Source: Tabrizicola aquatica
GTDB taxonomy: Bacteria; Pseudomonadota; Alphaproteobacteria; Rhodobacterales; Rhodobacteraceae
Reading direction: 5' to 3'
DNA length: 64,000 nt
Assembly: GCF_002900975.1 (NCBI RefSeq)
Contig: NZ_PJON01000001.1
Span: forward strand, 1,302,001-1,366,000
Shown here: one piece after another, positions 43,038 through 53,926 of the stretch
Layout of the letters: each line of letters opens with the position of its first letter
Position numbering within the stretch: the stretch's first letter is position 1
Made by a program: the position numbers and the translations under genes
Notes under the pieces: generated by a model
What the model was told of the DNA's origin: nothing
Database searches by the model: none
The model's input: the letters and a program-made list of their open reading frames with translations, nothing else

Positions 43038-43808
43038 ATGCCCGACAGAGTCGTGATCTGCATGAAATGGGGCCGCTTGTTCGACTGTTCCTATGCCAAT
43101 GTCCTTTACCGGGCGGTCAAGGCGCACCTGGTGCCGGGATTCTTGTTCCTGTGCCTGACGGATCAGCCGGAAGGGCTGGACGCAGGCATCCGCACCGCGC
43201 CGATCCCCGACATCGGCCTGACAGAAGCACAAATCCGCGCGCCGGGGGTCTGGCGCAAGCTGGCTCTGTTCCATCCCGACGTGGCGGCGCTGGCCCCCGG
43301 TGCGCGGGCGCTGTTCATCGACCTCGACATGATGATCCTTGGCCCGCTGGACCCGTTCTTTGCCCGGCCCGGCGGCATGGTCCTGCTGGACACCGGCCAC
43401 GACTGGCGCGAGAGCGAGGCGGTGCAGCCCTCCACCGGCGTCTTTGCCTATACCCTGGGCGAACAGCAGCAGATCCTGACCGCCTTTCAGGCCGATATCC
43501 CAGGTGCCATGGCGCGCTTTCGCAACGAGCAGGACTTCGTCGCCGCCCATGCCACGGACCTGTCGCTGTGGCCTTCGGGCGCGGTGATCAGCTTCAAGCG
43601 CCATCTGGTGCACCGCTATGGCCGCGACCTGTTCGTGCCTCCGCGCGCCCCGGTGCCCGGCCCGGCCATCCTGGCCTACCACGGCGATCCAAGACCCGCC
43701 GACTTGTTGCGCCCGGGGGTCTGGGGCCGCTTTCCGCATCTGGGCCGGGGTCCTGTGGCCTGGGTCCAGGATTACTGGGTGCAGTATGGCGGGACCGCTC
43801 CAGCCTGA
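43038..43808 (+). CDS. Putative glycosyltransferase-like protein
   Basis: 256 residues. FIDLDMMILGPLDPFF has a D-x-D motif as in GT8-like or nucleotide-diphospho-sugar transferases. YHGDPRPAD near the end resembles the metal/sugar-binding His-Gly region. GGGGG precedes the ATG at 43038. No membrane helix. It probably adds a sugar to the surface glycan built by the neighbouring genes. Confidence 0.65.
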   Translation: MPDRVVICMKWGRLFDCSYANVLYRAVKAHLVPGFLFLCLTDQPEGLDAGIRTAPIPDIGLTEAQIRAPGVWRKLALFHPDVAALAPGARALFIDLDMMILGPLDPFFARPGGMVLLDTGHDWRESEAVQPSTGVFAYTLGEQQQILTAFQADIPGAMARFRNEQDFVAAHATDLSLWPSGAVISFKRHLVHRYGRDLFVPPRAPVPGPAILAYHGDPRPADLLRPGVWGRFPHLGRGPVAWVQDYWVQYGGTAPA

Positions 43809-43810
43809 GG

Positions 43811-45313
43811 CTAGAGCAGCGCCGTCTCCTCTGCCGGATGCGGGGCGCCGAACGTCAGCGACACCTCGCGCCGCAACAGCCCCAGGACCGTGCGCGAGAT
43901 TTCGTCGGCATTGGCCGCCTCGTCCAGGTCGGGGGCCATGTCGCGATAGATCGGCTCGATCACCCCCTGGTGACAGCGCGCCATGATCCGGCCCATCGCC
44001 GTCTCCAGCGCGTCGTGGGGAAAGCGGAAGGCGGCGATGGCCTCGGGGTCGAACCCTTCCTGATAGGGAAAGATGCCGGGCAGTGACTTGTACCAGGCAT
44101 TGCCAAAGACCAGCGCCGGGCGGCCCTTGCGGACCGCCTCCCAGGCGGCAGTCCCGGTCACCGTGGCGACGAACTGGGCATGACTGCTGAGGTCATGGGT
44201 CGAGGCATCCAGCGGCACGACCTGCACCCCGCGGATCGAGGTCAGCCGATGGAAATGCATCGGCCCCCGGGCAAAGGCCCCCTGACGAGGGTTGTCCTTC
44301 ACATAGATCAGCCAGCCCGGCGGCAGGTGGCGGGCCAGCACTTCGATCATCAGGACCTGATCGCGGAACACCCCACCAAGGGACGAGGTCGACATCTCGG
44401 GCTGGTTGTGCAGGGGCACATAGACATACTTGCGCGTCAGATCGACCGTCTGGCCCTCGTACTGCGCCAGATGCTCGAAGTAGGCCATTTCGTTGGTGTG
44501 AAAGAACGCCGCGAAAGGATCGCGCCAGTCGGGCAGCGCGCCATAGATGTCGCGCATCCGGGCCAGCGTGTCGCGCAGATAGCGCGGGCGGAAGAGTTTA
44601 CCGGGATCGCGCAGCGCCAAGTGGCGCAAGAGCTGCATGACGGCCCGCGCACCAAGCTGGCCACGCGGGCTTGGCTTCTGCCAGCGGTCGTCCATGTAGA
44701 ACAGATCCGGGGCCGAGCCCTTTTCGATCGGATAGGGCTCCACCGACCGGCCATCATCGACGAAACTGCCCAGGTCCTCGACCCGCCGCATCGAGAAGTA
44801 GCGGCTGGGAAAGATCGTCTGGCACAGGACCAGGGTCTTAAGACCCAAGGCGCGGGCGACCTGGTACAGCACCGCGTCATAGGCCAGGTGCGGGACCGTG
44901 GTGAACAGCGCATGGGTCGCGCCGTTGTCCTGGATCTCCTGTGCGAAGGCGTTGGCCAGAAGGTGATAATAGTCCAGGTAATCCTGCAGGTTGACGATGT
45001 TGTGCGCGCGGTAGCGGTAGAATTGCGCGTTGCGCTGCATCTGGTCCACCGCGGTTTCGATCAGCTGGTGGAAATCGGGCTGCGCCAGCAGCGGAAGCTG
45101 CGCGCCGGTACCTTCGCGGCCATGCAGCAGGTGGCCCTTGCGGCCCATGCGCACCTCCAGCCGTTGCAGGCAGGGGGCGTGAAAATCGGCATCGCGGTCG
45201 CCCAGATGCAGGGCCAGGGTGATATCCCCGCCGGCATCCTTAAGGATCCGCCTCAGCAGATGCGACCGGAACTCTCCGCGCGCATCAGCTAGAAGGCGGA
45301 TCCCTTCGCTCAC
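43811..45313 (-). CDS. Capsule-polysaccharide-synthase-like protein
   Basis: 500 residues. The stretch VTGTAAWEAVRKGRPALVFGNAWY matches the nucleotide-sugar-binding end of capsule synthesis (KpsC/KpsS-like) transferases, and YVYVPLHNQPE plus VKDNPRQ fit the same family. GTG start overlaps the neuB stop (GTGA). It is likely a soluble or peripheral transferase that uses the CMP-sugar made by neuA. Confidence 0.7.
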   Translation of the reverse strand: MSEGIRLLADARGEFRSHLLRRILKDAGGDITLALHLGDRDADFHAPCLQRLEVRMGRKGHLLHGREGTGAQLPLLAQPDFHQLIETAVDQMQRNAQFYRYRAHNIVNLQDYLDYYHLLANAFAQEIQDNGATHALFTTVPHLAYDAVLYQVARALGLKTLVLCQTIFPSRYFSMRRVEDLGSFVDDGRSVEPYPIEKGSAPDLFYMDDRWQKPSPRGQLGARAVMQLLRHLALRDPGKLFRPRYLRDTLARMRDIYGALPDWRDPFAAFFHTNEMAYFEHLAQYEGQTVDLTRKYVYVPLHNQPEMSTSSLGGVFRDQVLMIEVLARHLPPGWLIYVKDNPRQGAFARGPMHFHRLTSIRGVQVVPLDASTHDLSSHAQFVATVTGTAAWEAVRKGRPALVFGNAWYKSLPGIFPYQEGFDPEAIAAFRFPHDALETAMGRIMARCHQGVIEPIYRDMAPDLDEAANADEISRTVLGLLRREVSLTFGAPHPAEETALL

Positions 45314-46338
45314 CCCAGATCACTCCACTTCAGCTGCGTGTTCCGGGTGACCGAGCGGGTCAGCCGTTTGCCCAGACACTTGTCAAAGTCATAGGCCGGG
45401 ATTTCCCCGCTGCCGGGGCGGCGGGCCCAGATGTCCTGTTCGCGGATCACGTGGCCCTCGGGCAAATCGGCATCGGCCACGACCGAGCCGCGGGCAAAGC
45501 GGTACACGTCCTCCTCCGGGGCGGTGCGCTGTTTGGGGTTGTTGGCGGCAATCCAGATTTCCTTGGACCGGTCGATCAGGTGGCGCAGTTCCGAAGGGTC
45601 CATCGAGTTGATGATGTCCGGACCCTTGCGATAACGCGTGTCGGTGTAATGTCGTTCCAGGATCGAAGCCCCCAGCGCGACCGAGGCCAGCGCCATCTCG
45701 GGCCCGATGGAGTGGTCCGAAAAGCCGACGACCGCCTTCGGGAAGGCGGTCTTCAGGTCGGTGACCCCTTTCAGGCTGACGATCTCGGGCGGGCTGGGAT
45801 AAAGGTTGGTGCATTCCATCAGCGCATAGTCGATGCCGGCCTGATCCAGGATCGCCACACTGGCGCGAATGGTTTCAATGGTTTGCATCCCGGTGGACAT
45901 GATCACCGGCTTGCCCTTGCGGGCGATGTGGCGGATCAGCGGCAGGTTGTCCGCCTCGCCCGAGCCGATCTTGTAGGCCGGCACGTCCAGCGTTTCCAGG
46001 AAATCGGCCGCAGCCCGGCTGAACGGGGTCGAGATCCAGATCACCCCAAGGCTTTCGGTGTACCGCTTCAGCTCGGCCTCTTCCTCACGCGTCAGCGCAC
46101 AGCGTTCCATCACATGCCAGATCGAGACGTCGGCATTGGGCGGGAAGATCGACTTTGCCTCGTCCGTCATCTCGTCTTCGATGATATGGGTCTGGTGCTT
46201 GATCATCTCGCAGCCCGCACCGGCGGCCAGGCGCACCATTTCCTTGGCGACGGACAGGTCGCCGCCGTGGTTGATGCCGATCTCGGCGATGACAAGCGGC
46301 GGGTGGCCGGGGCCGATTTCGCGGTGGGCGATCTTCAT
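45310..46338 (-). CDS. neuB: N-acetylneuraminate (or related) synthase
   Basis: 342 residues. NeuB features are VIAEIGINHGGDLSVAKEM, IKHQTHI, STPFSRAAADFLE, KIGSGE, MSTGMQTIETI, GFSDHS and an antifreeze-like C-terminal SAF domain (GSVVADADLPEGHVIREQDI). It condenses PEP with ManNAc or the 2,4-diacetamido sugar. GGAG is 8 nt before the ATG. Together with neuC and neuA it covers the last three steps to a CMP-nonulosonic acid. Confidence 0.92.
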   Translation of the reverse strand: MKIAHREIGPGHPPLVIAEIGINHGGDLSVAKEMVRLAAGAGCEMIKHQTHIIEDEMTDEAKSIFPPNADVSIWHVMERCALTREEEAELKRYTESLGVIWISTPFSRAAADFLETLDVPAYKIGSGEADNLPLIRHIARKGKPVIMSTGMQTIETIRASVAILDQAGIDYALMECTNLYPSPPEIVSLKGVTDLKTAFPKAVVGFSDHSIGPEMALASVALGASILERHYTDTRYRKGPDIINSMDPSELRHLIDRSKEIWIAANNPKQRTAPEEDVYRFARGSVVADADLPEGHVIREQDIWARRPGSGEIPAYDFDKCLGKRLTRSVTRNTQLKWSDLG

Positions 46339-46387
46339 GGGCGGGACTCCTTCTGCGCTATGGTGCTGCATGACGGCCCCCCGGCTG

Positions 46388-46930
46388 TCAAGTTAGCGGA
46401 TAGGTCGCCAGGATGTCGTAGCGGGGGGATTTGCCGCCAAGGTGGCTTTGCCACAGGGTCAACTCGCGCGCCTCCCACGGCCCCGCGCAAAAGCCCGCAC
46501 CCAGCGCCACGGCGCGTTCCAGGCGCATCGCGTCGGCCGGAGGTGGCGGAGAGAAGCGGCCCAGAGTGACATGCGGGTGGTACTTCCGGGCGTCGACCGG
46601 ACAGCCGGCGCGGCGGGCGATGGTCTCGGCCTTTGCCTGCAGATGCAGAAGTTCGGGCGACGGCGCGACCCCGGCAAAGGCCAGGCGCGGCTTGTCCTTG
46701 CCGAAGAGGCCCAGTCCCTGCAAGGCCAACGTCAGGCCGGGGGCGCGAAGCGTCTGGAACCCCTCATGCGCGGCCTCCAGCGCAGGTTCGGGGCAGTCGC
46801 CCAGAAAGACCAGCGTCAGGTGCAGCGTCTCCGGCTCCACCTTGCGCGGCAGGGGCAAAAGGAACTGCTGGACCTGGCAGGCCCCCCGCACCTCGGGCGG
46901 CAGGTCGATGCCCAGAAAGGCGCGGATCAT
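46388..46930 (-). CDS. thpR: RNA 2',3'-cyclic phosphodiesterase
   Basis: 180 residues of the 2H phosphoesterase superfamily, with HLTLVFLGD and HPHVTLGRF providing the two H-x-T motifs. It hydrolyses 2',3'-cyclic ends of RNA fragments, as LigT/ThpR does. Start overlaps the HDAC-like stop (ATGA). Confidence 0.9.
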   Translation of the reverse strand: MIRAFLGIDLPPEVRGACQVQQFLLPLPRKVEPETLHLTLVFLGDCPEPALEAAHEGFQTLRAPGLTLALQGLGLFGKDKPRLAFAGVAPSPELLHLQAKAETIARRAGCPVDARKYHPHVTLGRFSPPPPADAMRLERAVALGAGFCAGPWEARELTLWQSHLGGKSPRYDILATYPLT

Positions 46931-48060
46931 CGCCGGGCCAGCGCGGCCAGGCGGTCGCGGATCTCGGGCCGGACCGGGCCTTCGCGCGGCGGATCAAGCA
47001 GCGTCGTCAGCAGCGCCGGGTCCGGCGGGGGCCGCCCACCACCGCCCCAGCCAAGCCCGCCCAGCACCGCCACCGCCGCGTCGGGCAATCGGTCGGGCTG
47101 CTCACGCCCCGCCAGAAGCCCCCAGATCGCCGTCCACAGGCGGCCAACCGACCAGGGGTTATACCCGCCTCCACCCAGCACCATCACCCGCGGCGCCAGC
47201 GGGACCAGGGCCGCCACCGCCTCCAGATAGGCGCGGTTGGACAGGGCCAGTCGCGACAGCGGGTCCTCGGTCAGACTGTCGGCCCCGCATTGCAGGACCA
47301 GGGCCTCGGGCTGAAACTCGGCCACGCGGGGCAGGATCAGGCCGTGCAGGACCGCACGCGCCTCGCTGTCGTTATAGCCCTTCGGCACCGGCAGGTTGAA
47401 GGCGCTGCCCCCGGCCCGATCCTCCAGCCGCCCGGTGAAGGGCCAGCGACCCTCTTCATGGACCGAGATCATGCGGACCCCAGGATCGCCCGCAAAGGCC
47501 AGCTCCACCCCGTCCGAATGATGCGCGTCAAGGTCGACATAGACGATCCGCGACAGGCTGCGTTGCAGGACCTTGATCCCCAGCACCACGTCATTCAGGT
47601 AGCAAAACCCGTTCGCCCGATCCGGCAGCCCGTGATGCGTCCCGCCACCGGGGACATGCACCACCCCCGGCGTCGCGGACAGAAGTTCCGCCGCCAGCAT
47701 CGTTCCCCCGGCCCCGGTCGCGGGGCGGCGGTAGACCTGCGGAAAGACCGGGTTCGACAGCGTGCCAAGATTGTGCCGGGCCCGCATCTCGGCCGTCGCC
47801 TCGCCCGAAGCCTCGGCCGCTTGCAGGGCCGCGACATAGGCCGGGTCGTGCCACAATGCCAGCGCGGCGGGCTTTGCGCGCGGACTGGTGCGAAACTGCC
47901 CGGGCGGCAACCAGCCCAGGGCGCGCGCCAGGTCCATGACGGTCGACACACGCGGCACCCGCAACGGATGCGCCGGGCCATAGGACGAGCCGCGATAGAT
48001 CTCGGACCCGATGAACAGCGGCGCCACCCTGGCCCCTTGGGGCGGCGGCCCCTGGATCAT
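46927..48060 (-). CDS. Histone-deacetylase-family (AcuC/acetylpolyamine amidohydrolase-like) protein
   Basis: 377 residues. The zinc-hydrolase motifs are GGTHHGLPDRANGFCYLND (tandem His), YVDLDAHHSDG (Asp/His ligands), QCGADSL and GGGGYNPWSVGRLW (transition-state Tyr). Bacterial members deacetylate acetyl-CoA synthetase or acetylpolyamines. The latter would be of interest because a polyamine-type importer is 12 kb away, but there is no direct link. Confidence 0.88.
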   Translation of the reverse strand: MIQGPPPQGARVAPLFIGSEIYRGSSYGPAHPLRVPRVSTVMDLARALGWLPPGQFRTSPRAKPAALALWHDPAYVAALQAAEASGEATAEMRARHNLGTLSNPVFPQVYRRPATGAGGTMLAAELLSATPGVVHVPGGGTHHGLPDRANGFCYLNDVVLGIKVLQRSLSRIVYVDLDAHHSDGVELAFAGDPGVRMISVHEEGRWPFTGRLEDRAGGSAFNLPVPKGYNDSEARAVLHGLILPRVAEFQPEALVLQCGADSLTEDPLSRLALSNRAYLEAVAALVPLAPRVMVLGGGGYNPWSVGRLWTAIWGLLAGREQPDRLPDAAVAVLGGLGWGGGGRPPPDPALLTTLLDPPREGPVRPEIRDRLAALARR

Positions 48061-48584
48061 TCGACCATCGCCGCGATCCGGCCGGCGATCTCGGCGCTTT
48101 CAGGGGCGGTCGTCGCACCCCAGGTTCCGGCGATCGTGCCATCGGGCGCCAGCAGCACCTTGTTGAAGTTCCAGCGCGGGGCAAAGCCGGTCTCGGCCCG
48201 CACCCATTGGTAGAACGGATGGGCGTCGCTGCCGCGAACGGGCGTAATCTCGGTCATCGGCAGGGTCAGATCGAAGGTCATGGCGCAGTATTCCTTGACC
48301 TCCGCCTCGGTCGCAAGCTCCTGGTTGAAGTCGTCCGAGGGGACGGCCAGGATCAATGCCGCTTCGCCAAAGCGGTCGTGCAGGTCCTGCAACCCGTCGT
48401 ACTGCCCGGCATAGCCGCAGAGCGAGGCGGTATTGACCACCAGCACCGGCTTGCCCGCCCAGTCGCCAAGGTCGATCTCGCCCCCGTCGATCGAGGCGAA
48501 GCGGAACCGCTCCGCCGCCGCCAGCGGCCCGGCCGCAAGGATCGCCATCGTGCCCGCAAGTGTTGCCGCCAGAAGTCGCCGCAT
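48057..48584 (-). CDS. Secreted glutathione-peroxidase-like protein
   Basis: 175 residues. A signal peptide (AAGPLAAAE) makes it periplasmic, unlike most bacterial GPx. C56 in NTASLCGY is the peroxidatic residue. WNFNKVLLAPDG holds the usual Trp/Asn. It detoxifies peroxides with thioredoxin or glutathione. It heads a three-gene set GPx-HDAC-thpR joined by two 4-nt overlaps. Confidence 0.88.
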   Translation of the reverse strand: MRRLLAATLAGTMAILAAGPLAAAERFRFASIDGGEIDLGDWAGKPVLVVNTASLCGYAGQYDGLQDLHDRFGEAALILAVPSDDFNQELATEAEVKEYCAMTFDLTLPMTEITPVRGSDAHPFYQWVRAETGFAPRWNFNKVLLAPDGTIAGTWGATTAPESAEIAGRIAAMVE

Positions 48585-48750
48585 GCCCTTCCCTTCCCGC
48601 CTGATTTCCTTGCAAGGCAGATAATCCGAAGCGGAAAACGGTCAATGCAGGGGGAAAATCCTGTGAATCGCACCGACTCCGTGGCATAGTGAGGCCTGAG
48701 GTGGCAGAGCAGGGCCAGACCCGGGAACCGGGCGGCCAGGATGGCGAAAG

Positions 48751-49239
48751 ATGGGTTGGCAAGACAAGATCGCCTCCCCCAGGGCCGAGGGGGGAACGGG
48801 CGCGAAGATTCAGTACGGCGCATTGTGCTGGCGCAGGGGCGACCAGGGGGTCGAGGTCTTGCTGATAACCAGCCGGGACACCGGCCGCTGGGTCATTCCC
48901 AAGGGCTGGCCGATGGCCGGCCTTGCCCCCGAGGCGGCGGCGGCGCAGGAAGCCTGGGAAGAGGCTGGCGTCGAAGGGGTGATGAACCCGGTCAGCCTGG
49001 GTCGCTATGGCTATCACAAGGTTCTGTCCGAGGCGGCGCAGGTCCCCTGCGCGGTGGCGGTCTATGGCCTGCGGGTGCAGCGTCTGGCCGAAAAGTTCCC
49101 CGAAGTGAAAGAGCGTCGCCGCCACTGGTTCCCGCCCGAGGTCGCCGCGGGCCTGGTGCATGAGCCGGAACTTGCCCGCATCATCCAGGGTTTCGTCCCC
49201 CCGTCCGAGGGGCGACCCGCGCCGATTGCGGGCGAATGA
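48751..49239 (+). CDS. NUDIX hydrolase, diphosphoinositol-polyphosphate-like
   Basis: 162 residues. The Nudix box is GLAPEAAAAQEAWEEAGVEG; the usual Arg of R-E-x-x-E-E is Gln here while both catalytic Glu are kept. PKGWPMAG before it is typical of the diadenosine/diphosphoinositol group. Next gene is DUF1178, an arrangement common in alphaproteobacteria. Confidence 0.85.
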   Translation: MGWQDKIASPRAEGGTGAKIQYGALCWRRGDQGVEVLLITSRDTGRWVIPKGWPMAGLAPEAAAAQEAWEEAGVEGVMNPVSLGRYGYHKVLSEAAQVPCAVAVYGLRVQRLAEKFPEVKERRRHWFPPEVAAGLVHEPELARIIQGFVPPSEGRPAPIAGE

Positions 49240-49327
49240 TCGGCCGCCGCCGGGCCGGGGGCATTGACCTTGGCCGGCGAATCCATAGCTATGCGCGGTC
49301 ACCACGGGAAGCGGGGCGGGAACGGGG

Positions 49328-49771
49328 ATGATCCGCTACAGTCTCAAATGCGGGGCCGGGCACGGCTTTGAAAGCTGGTTCCAGAATGCCGATGCCTTCG
49401 CGGCGCTGCAGGGCGCGGGGCAACTGGCCTGCCCGGTCTGCGGCGCGACCCGCGTCGAGAAGGAACTGATGGCCCCCATGGTCCGCCCCGCCCGCAAGGC
49501 TGCGGCCCCCACCGACACAACCGACCGCCCCACGCTTTCCGGACCGGCCAGCGAATTGGAGGAGGCCATCGCCGCCCTGCGCAAGCAGATCGAGGAGAAT
49601 TCCGATTATGTCGGCATGAACTTCGCCGCCGAGGCGCGGGCGATCCATGCTGGCGAAGCGCCCGCCCGGGCGATCCATGGCGAGGCCCGGCCCGAGGAGG
49701 CGCGGCAGATGCTGGAAGAGGGCCTGCCCGTCGCCCCCCTGCCCTTCCTGCCGACCCGCAAGGTCAACTAG
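49328..49771 (+). CDS. DUF1178 family protein
   Basis: 147 residues. It starts MIRYSLKCGAGHGFESWFQNADAF with a likely zinc ribbon (C-x-x-x-H and CPVC), a Pro/Ala linker, then a helical tail IEENSDYVGMNFAAEARAIH and EEGLPVAPLPFLPTRK. These are DUF1178 features. Function unknown. Confidence 0.88.
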   Translation: MIRYSLKCGAGHGFESWFQNADAFAALQGAGQLACPVCGATRVEKELMAPMVRPARKAAAPTDTTDRPTLSGPASELEEAIAALRKQIEENSDYVGMNFAAEARAIHAGEAPARAIHGEARPEEARQMLEEGLPVAPLPFLPTRKVN

Positions 49772-49775
49772 GCCC

Positions 49776-49790
49776 TGTCCACAGTGGACA
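49776..49790. promoter_or_regulatory. 15-bp palindrome TGTCCACaGTGGACA, copy 2
   Basis: A perfect palindrome 4 nt after the DUF1178 stop, twin of the one at 28409-28423. Confidence 0.6.
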
Positions 49791-49860
49791 AAACCAACGA
49801 TTCGTTTCCGATCAAGGGTTTGGCCGCGGGCGTTCAGGATCGCTTAACCACGCTGCGGGC

Positions 49861-50358
49861 TCAGTAGATGTAGCGGATCTGTTCGGTCCAGAACCGCTCC
49901 ATCCGTTTCAGGGCGGTGTTGATCTCATCCATCCCCGAGGCATCGACCAGCCCGCGCCGTTCGATCCCTTCGGCATGGCGGGCAAAAAGCTCGGCGATCA
50001 GGCCGCGCACATGACGCCCTTTCTCGGTCAGGCGTACACGCACCGAGCGGCGGTCGATCTCGGACCGCTGGTGATGCATGTAGCCCAGGTCCACCAGTTT
50101 CTTCAGGTTGTAGCTGACATTCGAGCCCTGGTAATAGCCGCGCGATTTCAACTCGCCGGCGGTCACCTCATTCTCGCCGATGTTGAACAGCAACAGGGCC
50201 TGGACCGAGTTGATCTCCAGAATGTTCAGCCGTTCGAATTCATCCTTGATCACGTCCAGCAGCAGTCGGTGCAACCGTTCCACCAGGGCCAGACTGTCCA
50301 GATAGCAGGACAGGAACGCCTTTTGCGAGCCGTCCAGCACGGGGGCGTAATGGGTCAT
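49861..50358 (-). CDS. MarR-superfamily regulator (LdtR-like)
   Basis: 165 residues. The winged helix shows GELKSRGYYQGSNVSYNLKKLVDLGYMHHQRSEIDRRSVRVRLTEKG, the wing arginine pattern DRRS being MarR-typical. It resembles LdtR of alphaproteobacteria, which controls L,D-transpeptidase and stress genes. The assignment to LdtR is from memory. It is monocistronic. Confidence 0.8.
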   Translation of the reverse strand: MTHYAPVLDGSQKAFLSCYLDSLALVERLHRLLLDVIKDEFERLNILEINSVQALLLFNIGENEVTAGELKSRGYYQGSNVSYNLKKLVDLGYMHHQRSEIDRRSVRVRLTEKGRHVRGLIAELFARHAEGIERRGLVDASGMDEINTALKRMERFWTEQIRYIY

Positions 50359-50440
50359 TACCGTTTCTCTCTACCAGGGCAACTGGCAGGCAGAATCAGC
50401 ACAAACGGCAAACATTCAGTAAACTTGCGGGGAACTTTGT

Positions 50441-50713
50441 CTAGGTTTCGCGCGAAAGCCGCGTCTCGGCAAAGCTGGCGATCCGCGACAAAAGGGAGGC
50501 GATGGTCGCCGGCGCGGCCGATTGGCCCAGAATCCAGGCCATGAGGTCCTGGTCGTTCTCGGCCAAAAGCACGTCATAGGTCAGCAGATCCGCCTCGCTC
50601 AGGCTTTCCAGATGTGCATCGGCAAAGGGGCCCAGCACCAGGTCCATCTCCTTGGTGCCACGCCGCCAGGACCGCATCCGCATACGCTTGAGCCGCGCTT
50701 CCGCCGTTTCCAT
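50441..50713 (-). CDS. sdhE: FAD assembly factor SdhE
   Basis: 90 residues. The R-G-x-x-E-x-D motif (RGTKEMD, residues 18-24) is the part that helps attach FAD to succinate dehydrogenase. The helical tail ENDQDLMAWILG is also typical. It starts 20 nt after the XRE regulator stop. Confidence 0.9.
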   Translation of the reverse strand: METAEARLKRMRMRSWRRGTKEMDLVLGPFADAHLESLSEADLLTYDVLLAENDQDLMAWILGQSAAPATIASLLSRIASFAETRLSRET

Positions 50714-50733
50714 CGCTTCCCCCGTTGTCCGCC

Positions 50734-51138
50734 TTATGCGGCCGACCGCATCGCCTGCCGCATCTTCAGTTCCACTTGGCGCAGATTGTCCGCAAGCGCA
50801 ATTGCCCCGGCCCGCAGGCGCTGCAACTCGGCCAGCGCAGCCTCGGCCTCGCCGCTCAGGGGCCGTGGAGTGAGGTCCGGGTCGGCCAGCCCGTCCCCCT
50901 CGGCCGTCAGAAGCCAGGCAAGCGACACATTCAGCATCCCCGCCAGCATCTGCAGCCGGTTGCCGCGCGGCTCGGCCAGGTCCTCCTCCCAGTTCTGCAG
51001 CGTCGTCAGCCGCACGCCCAGCCGCTGGGCCAGGTCTTCCTGGGTCAGACCCGCCGCCTCACGCGCGCCGGCCAGCCGGTCGCCAAACGTCGCAACTTCC
51101 GCCGCATACCACCGGGTCTCGGGGCTTGTTTCCGCCAT
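50734..51138 (-). CDS. XRE-family helix-turn-helix regulator
   Basis: 134 residues. The N-terminal HTH is FGDRLAGAREAAGLTQEDLAQRLGVRLTTLQNWEE; the C-terminal part is a short coiled coil (EAEAALAELQRLRAG). The ATG at 51138 has GGAGAGG upstream and is preferred to GTG 51141. It shares an upstream region with the divergent aspartate aminotransferase and may control that or its own operon. Confidence 0.85.
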   Translation of the reverse strand: MAETSPETRWYAAEVATFGDRLAGAREAAGLTQEDLAQRLGVRLTTLQNWEEDLAEPRGNRLQMLAGMLNVSLAWLLTAEGDGLADPDLTPRPLSGEAEAALAELQRLRAGAIALADNLRQVELKMRQAMRSAA

Positions 51139-51190
51139 CACGCCTCTCCTTCTTTCGATATCGCTTGTGTCGGTTGGGGGGCCAGCCTAA

Positions 51191-52438
<1,248 letters not shown>

Positions 52439-52504
52439 ACCACACGGCTTGACGCGGGGCCTCGCCTTGGCAAGGAATGGCCCTGTCCCTGTCCGGAGTG
52501 CCGA

Positions 52505-52912
52505 ATGACCGCCGATCTTCCCGACTATTACTTCCGGGTCCGCGAGAACGGGGCGGCCGTGTTCCGCGTCAGCACCGAAAATCGTCAGCGCCGGATCGAG
52601 ATGGACGAGATCGCGGTGGTCAACGTCCGCAACGGCAACATCAAGCCGCATGGCGAGGTGGAACTGACCGAGGCCGATCTGGCCGCGATCCGCGACTGGC
52701 TGGCCAGCCGGCAGGCCCTGCTTGCCACGCGTGAGGTGGACGACATCCTGCGCACGGTGGACCATCTGAACCTGACCGCGCAATGGGCGCAGTCACGGGC
52801 GACAGACGACCAGCTGGACGCGGTCACCGACCAGCTGCTGCTGACCATGCACGACCTGCGCACGGTCCTGGTGCGGCGCAAGGCGGACCGTCTGGGCAAG
52901 GCCGAAGGCTAA
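52505..52912 (+). CDS. Conserved hypothetical protein
   Basis: 135 residues, no signal peptide or membrane helix. A small beta domain (YYFRVRENGAAVFRV, then AVVNVRNGNIKPHGEVELTE) leads into a helical C-terminus (LLTMHDLRTVLVRRKADRL). I recognise a Rhodobacteraceae-type conserved protein but no function. It follows aspC by 66 nt. Confidence 0.65.
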   Translation: MTADLPDYYFRVRENGAAVFRVSTENRQRRIEMDEIAVVNVRNGNIKPHGEVELTEADLAAIRDWLASRQALLATREVDDILRTVDHLNLTAQWAQSRATDDQLDAVTDQLLLTMHDLRTVLVRRKADRLGKAEG

Positions 52913-52925
52913 CCCGAAGGCTGGC

Positions 52926-52957
52926 CCTCCTCGTGCGACTTAGTCTTCTCGTCGGGG
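52926..52957 (-). repeat. 32-bp dispersed repeat, copy 2
   Basis: Reverse complement of 19744-19775 with one mismatch. It lies 13 nt after the stop of the hypothetical gene, as copy 1 lies just after the ligase stop. Confidence 0.75.
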
Positions 52958-52999
52958 TGACCCGCGCGAGGCGTGACGAAGTCGTCGACGAGCAGTCCC

Positions 53000-53882
<883 letters not shown>

Positions 53883-53926
53883 GCGGCGAGGAGACCCCGC
53901 CGCCATTCGAACCCCAAGGCCCCAAG

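Noticed and set aside
36893-46338. Sugar island considered as a recently acquired genomic island
   Set aside because: Base composition and codon use look like the neighbouring genes by eye, and there is no tRNA, integrase or direct repeat at the edges. Only a proper composition test could revive the idea.
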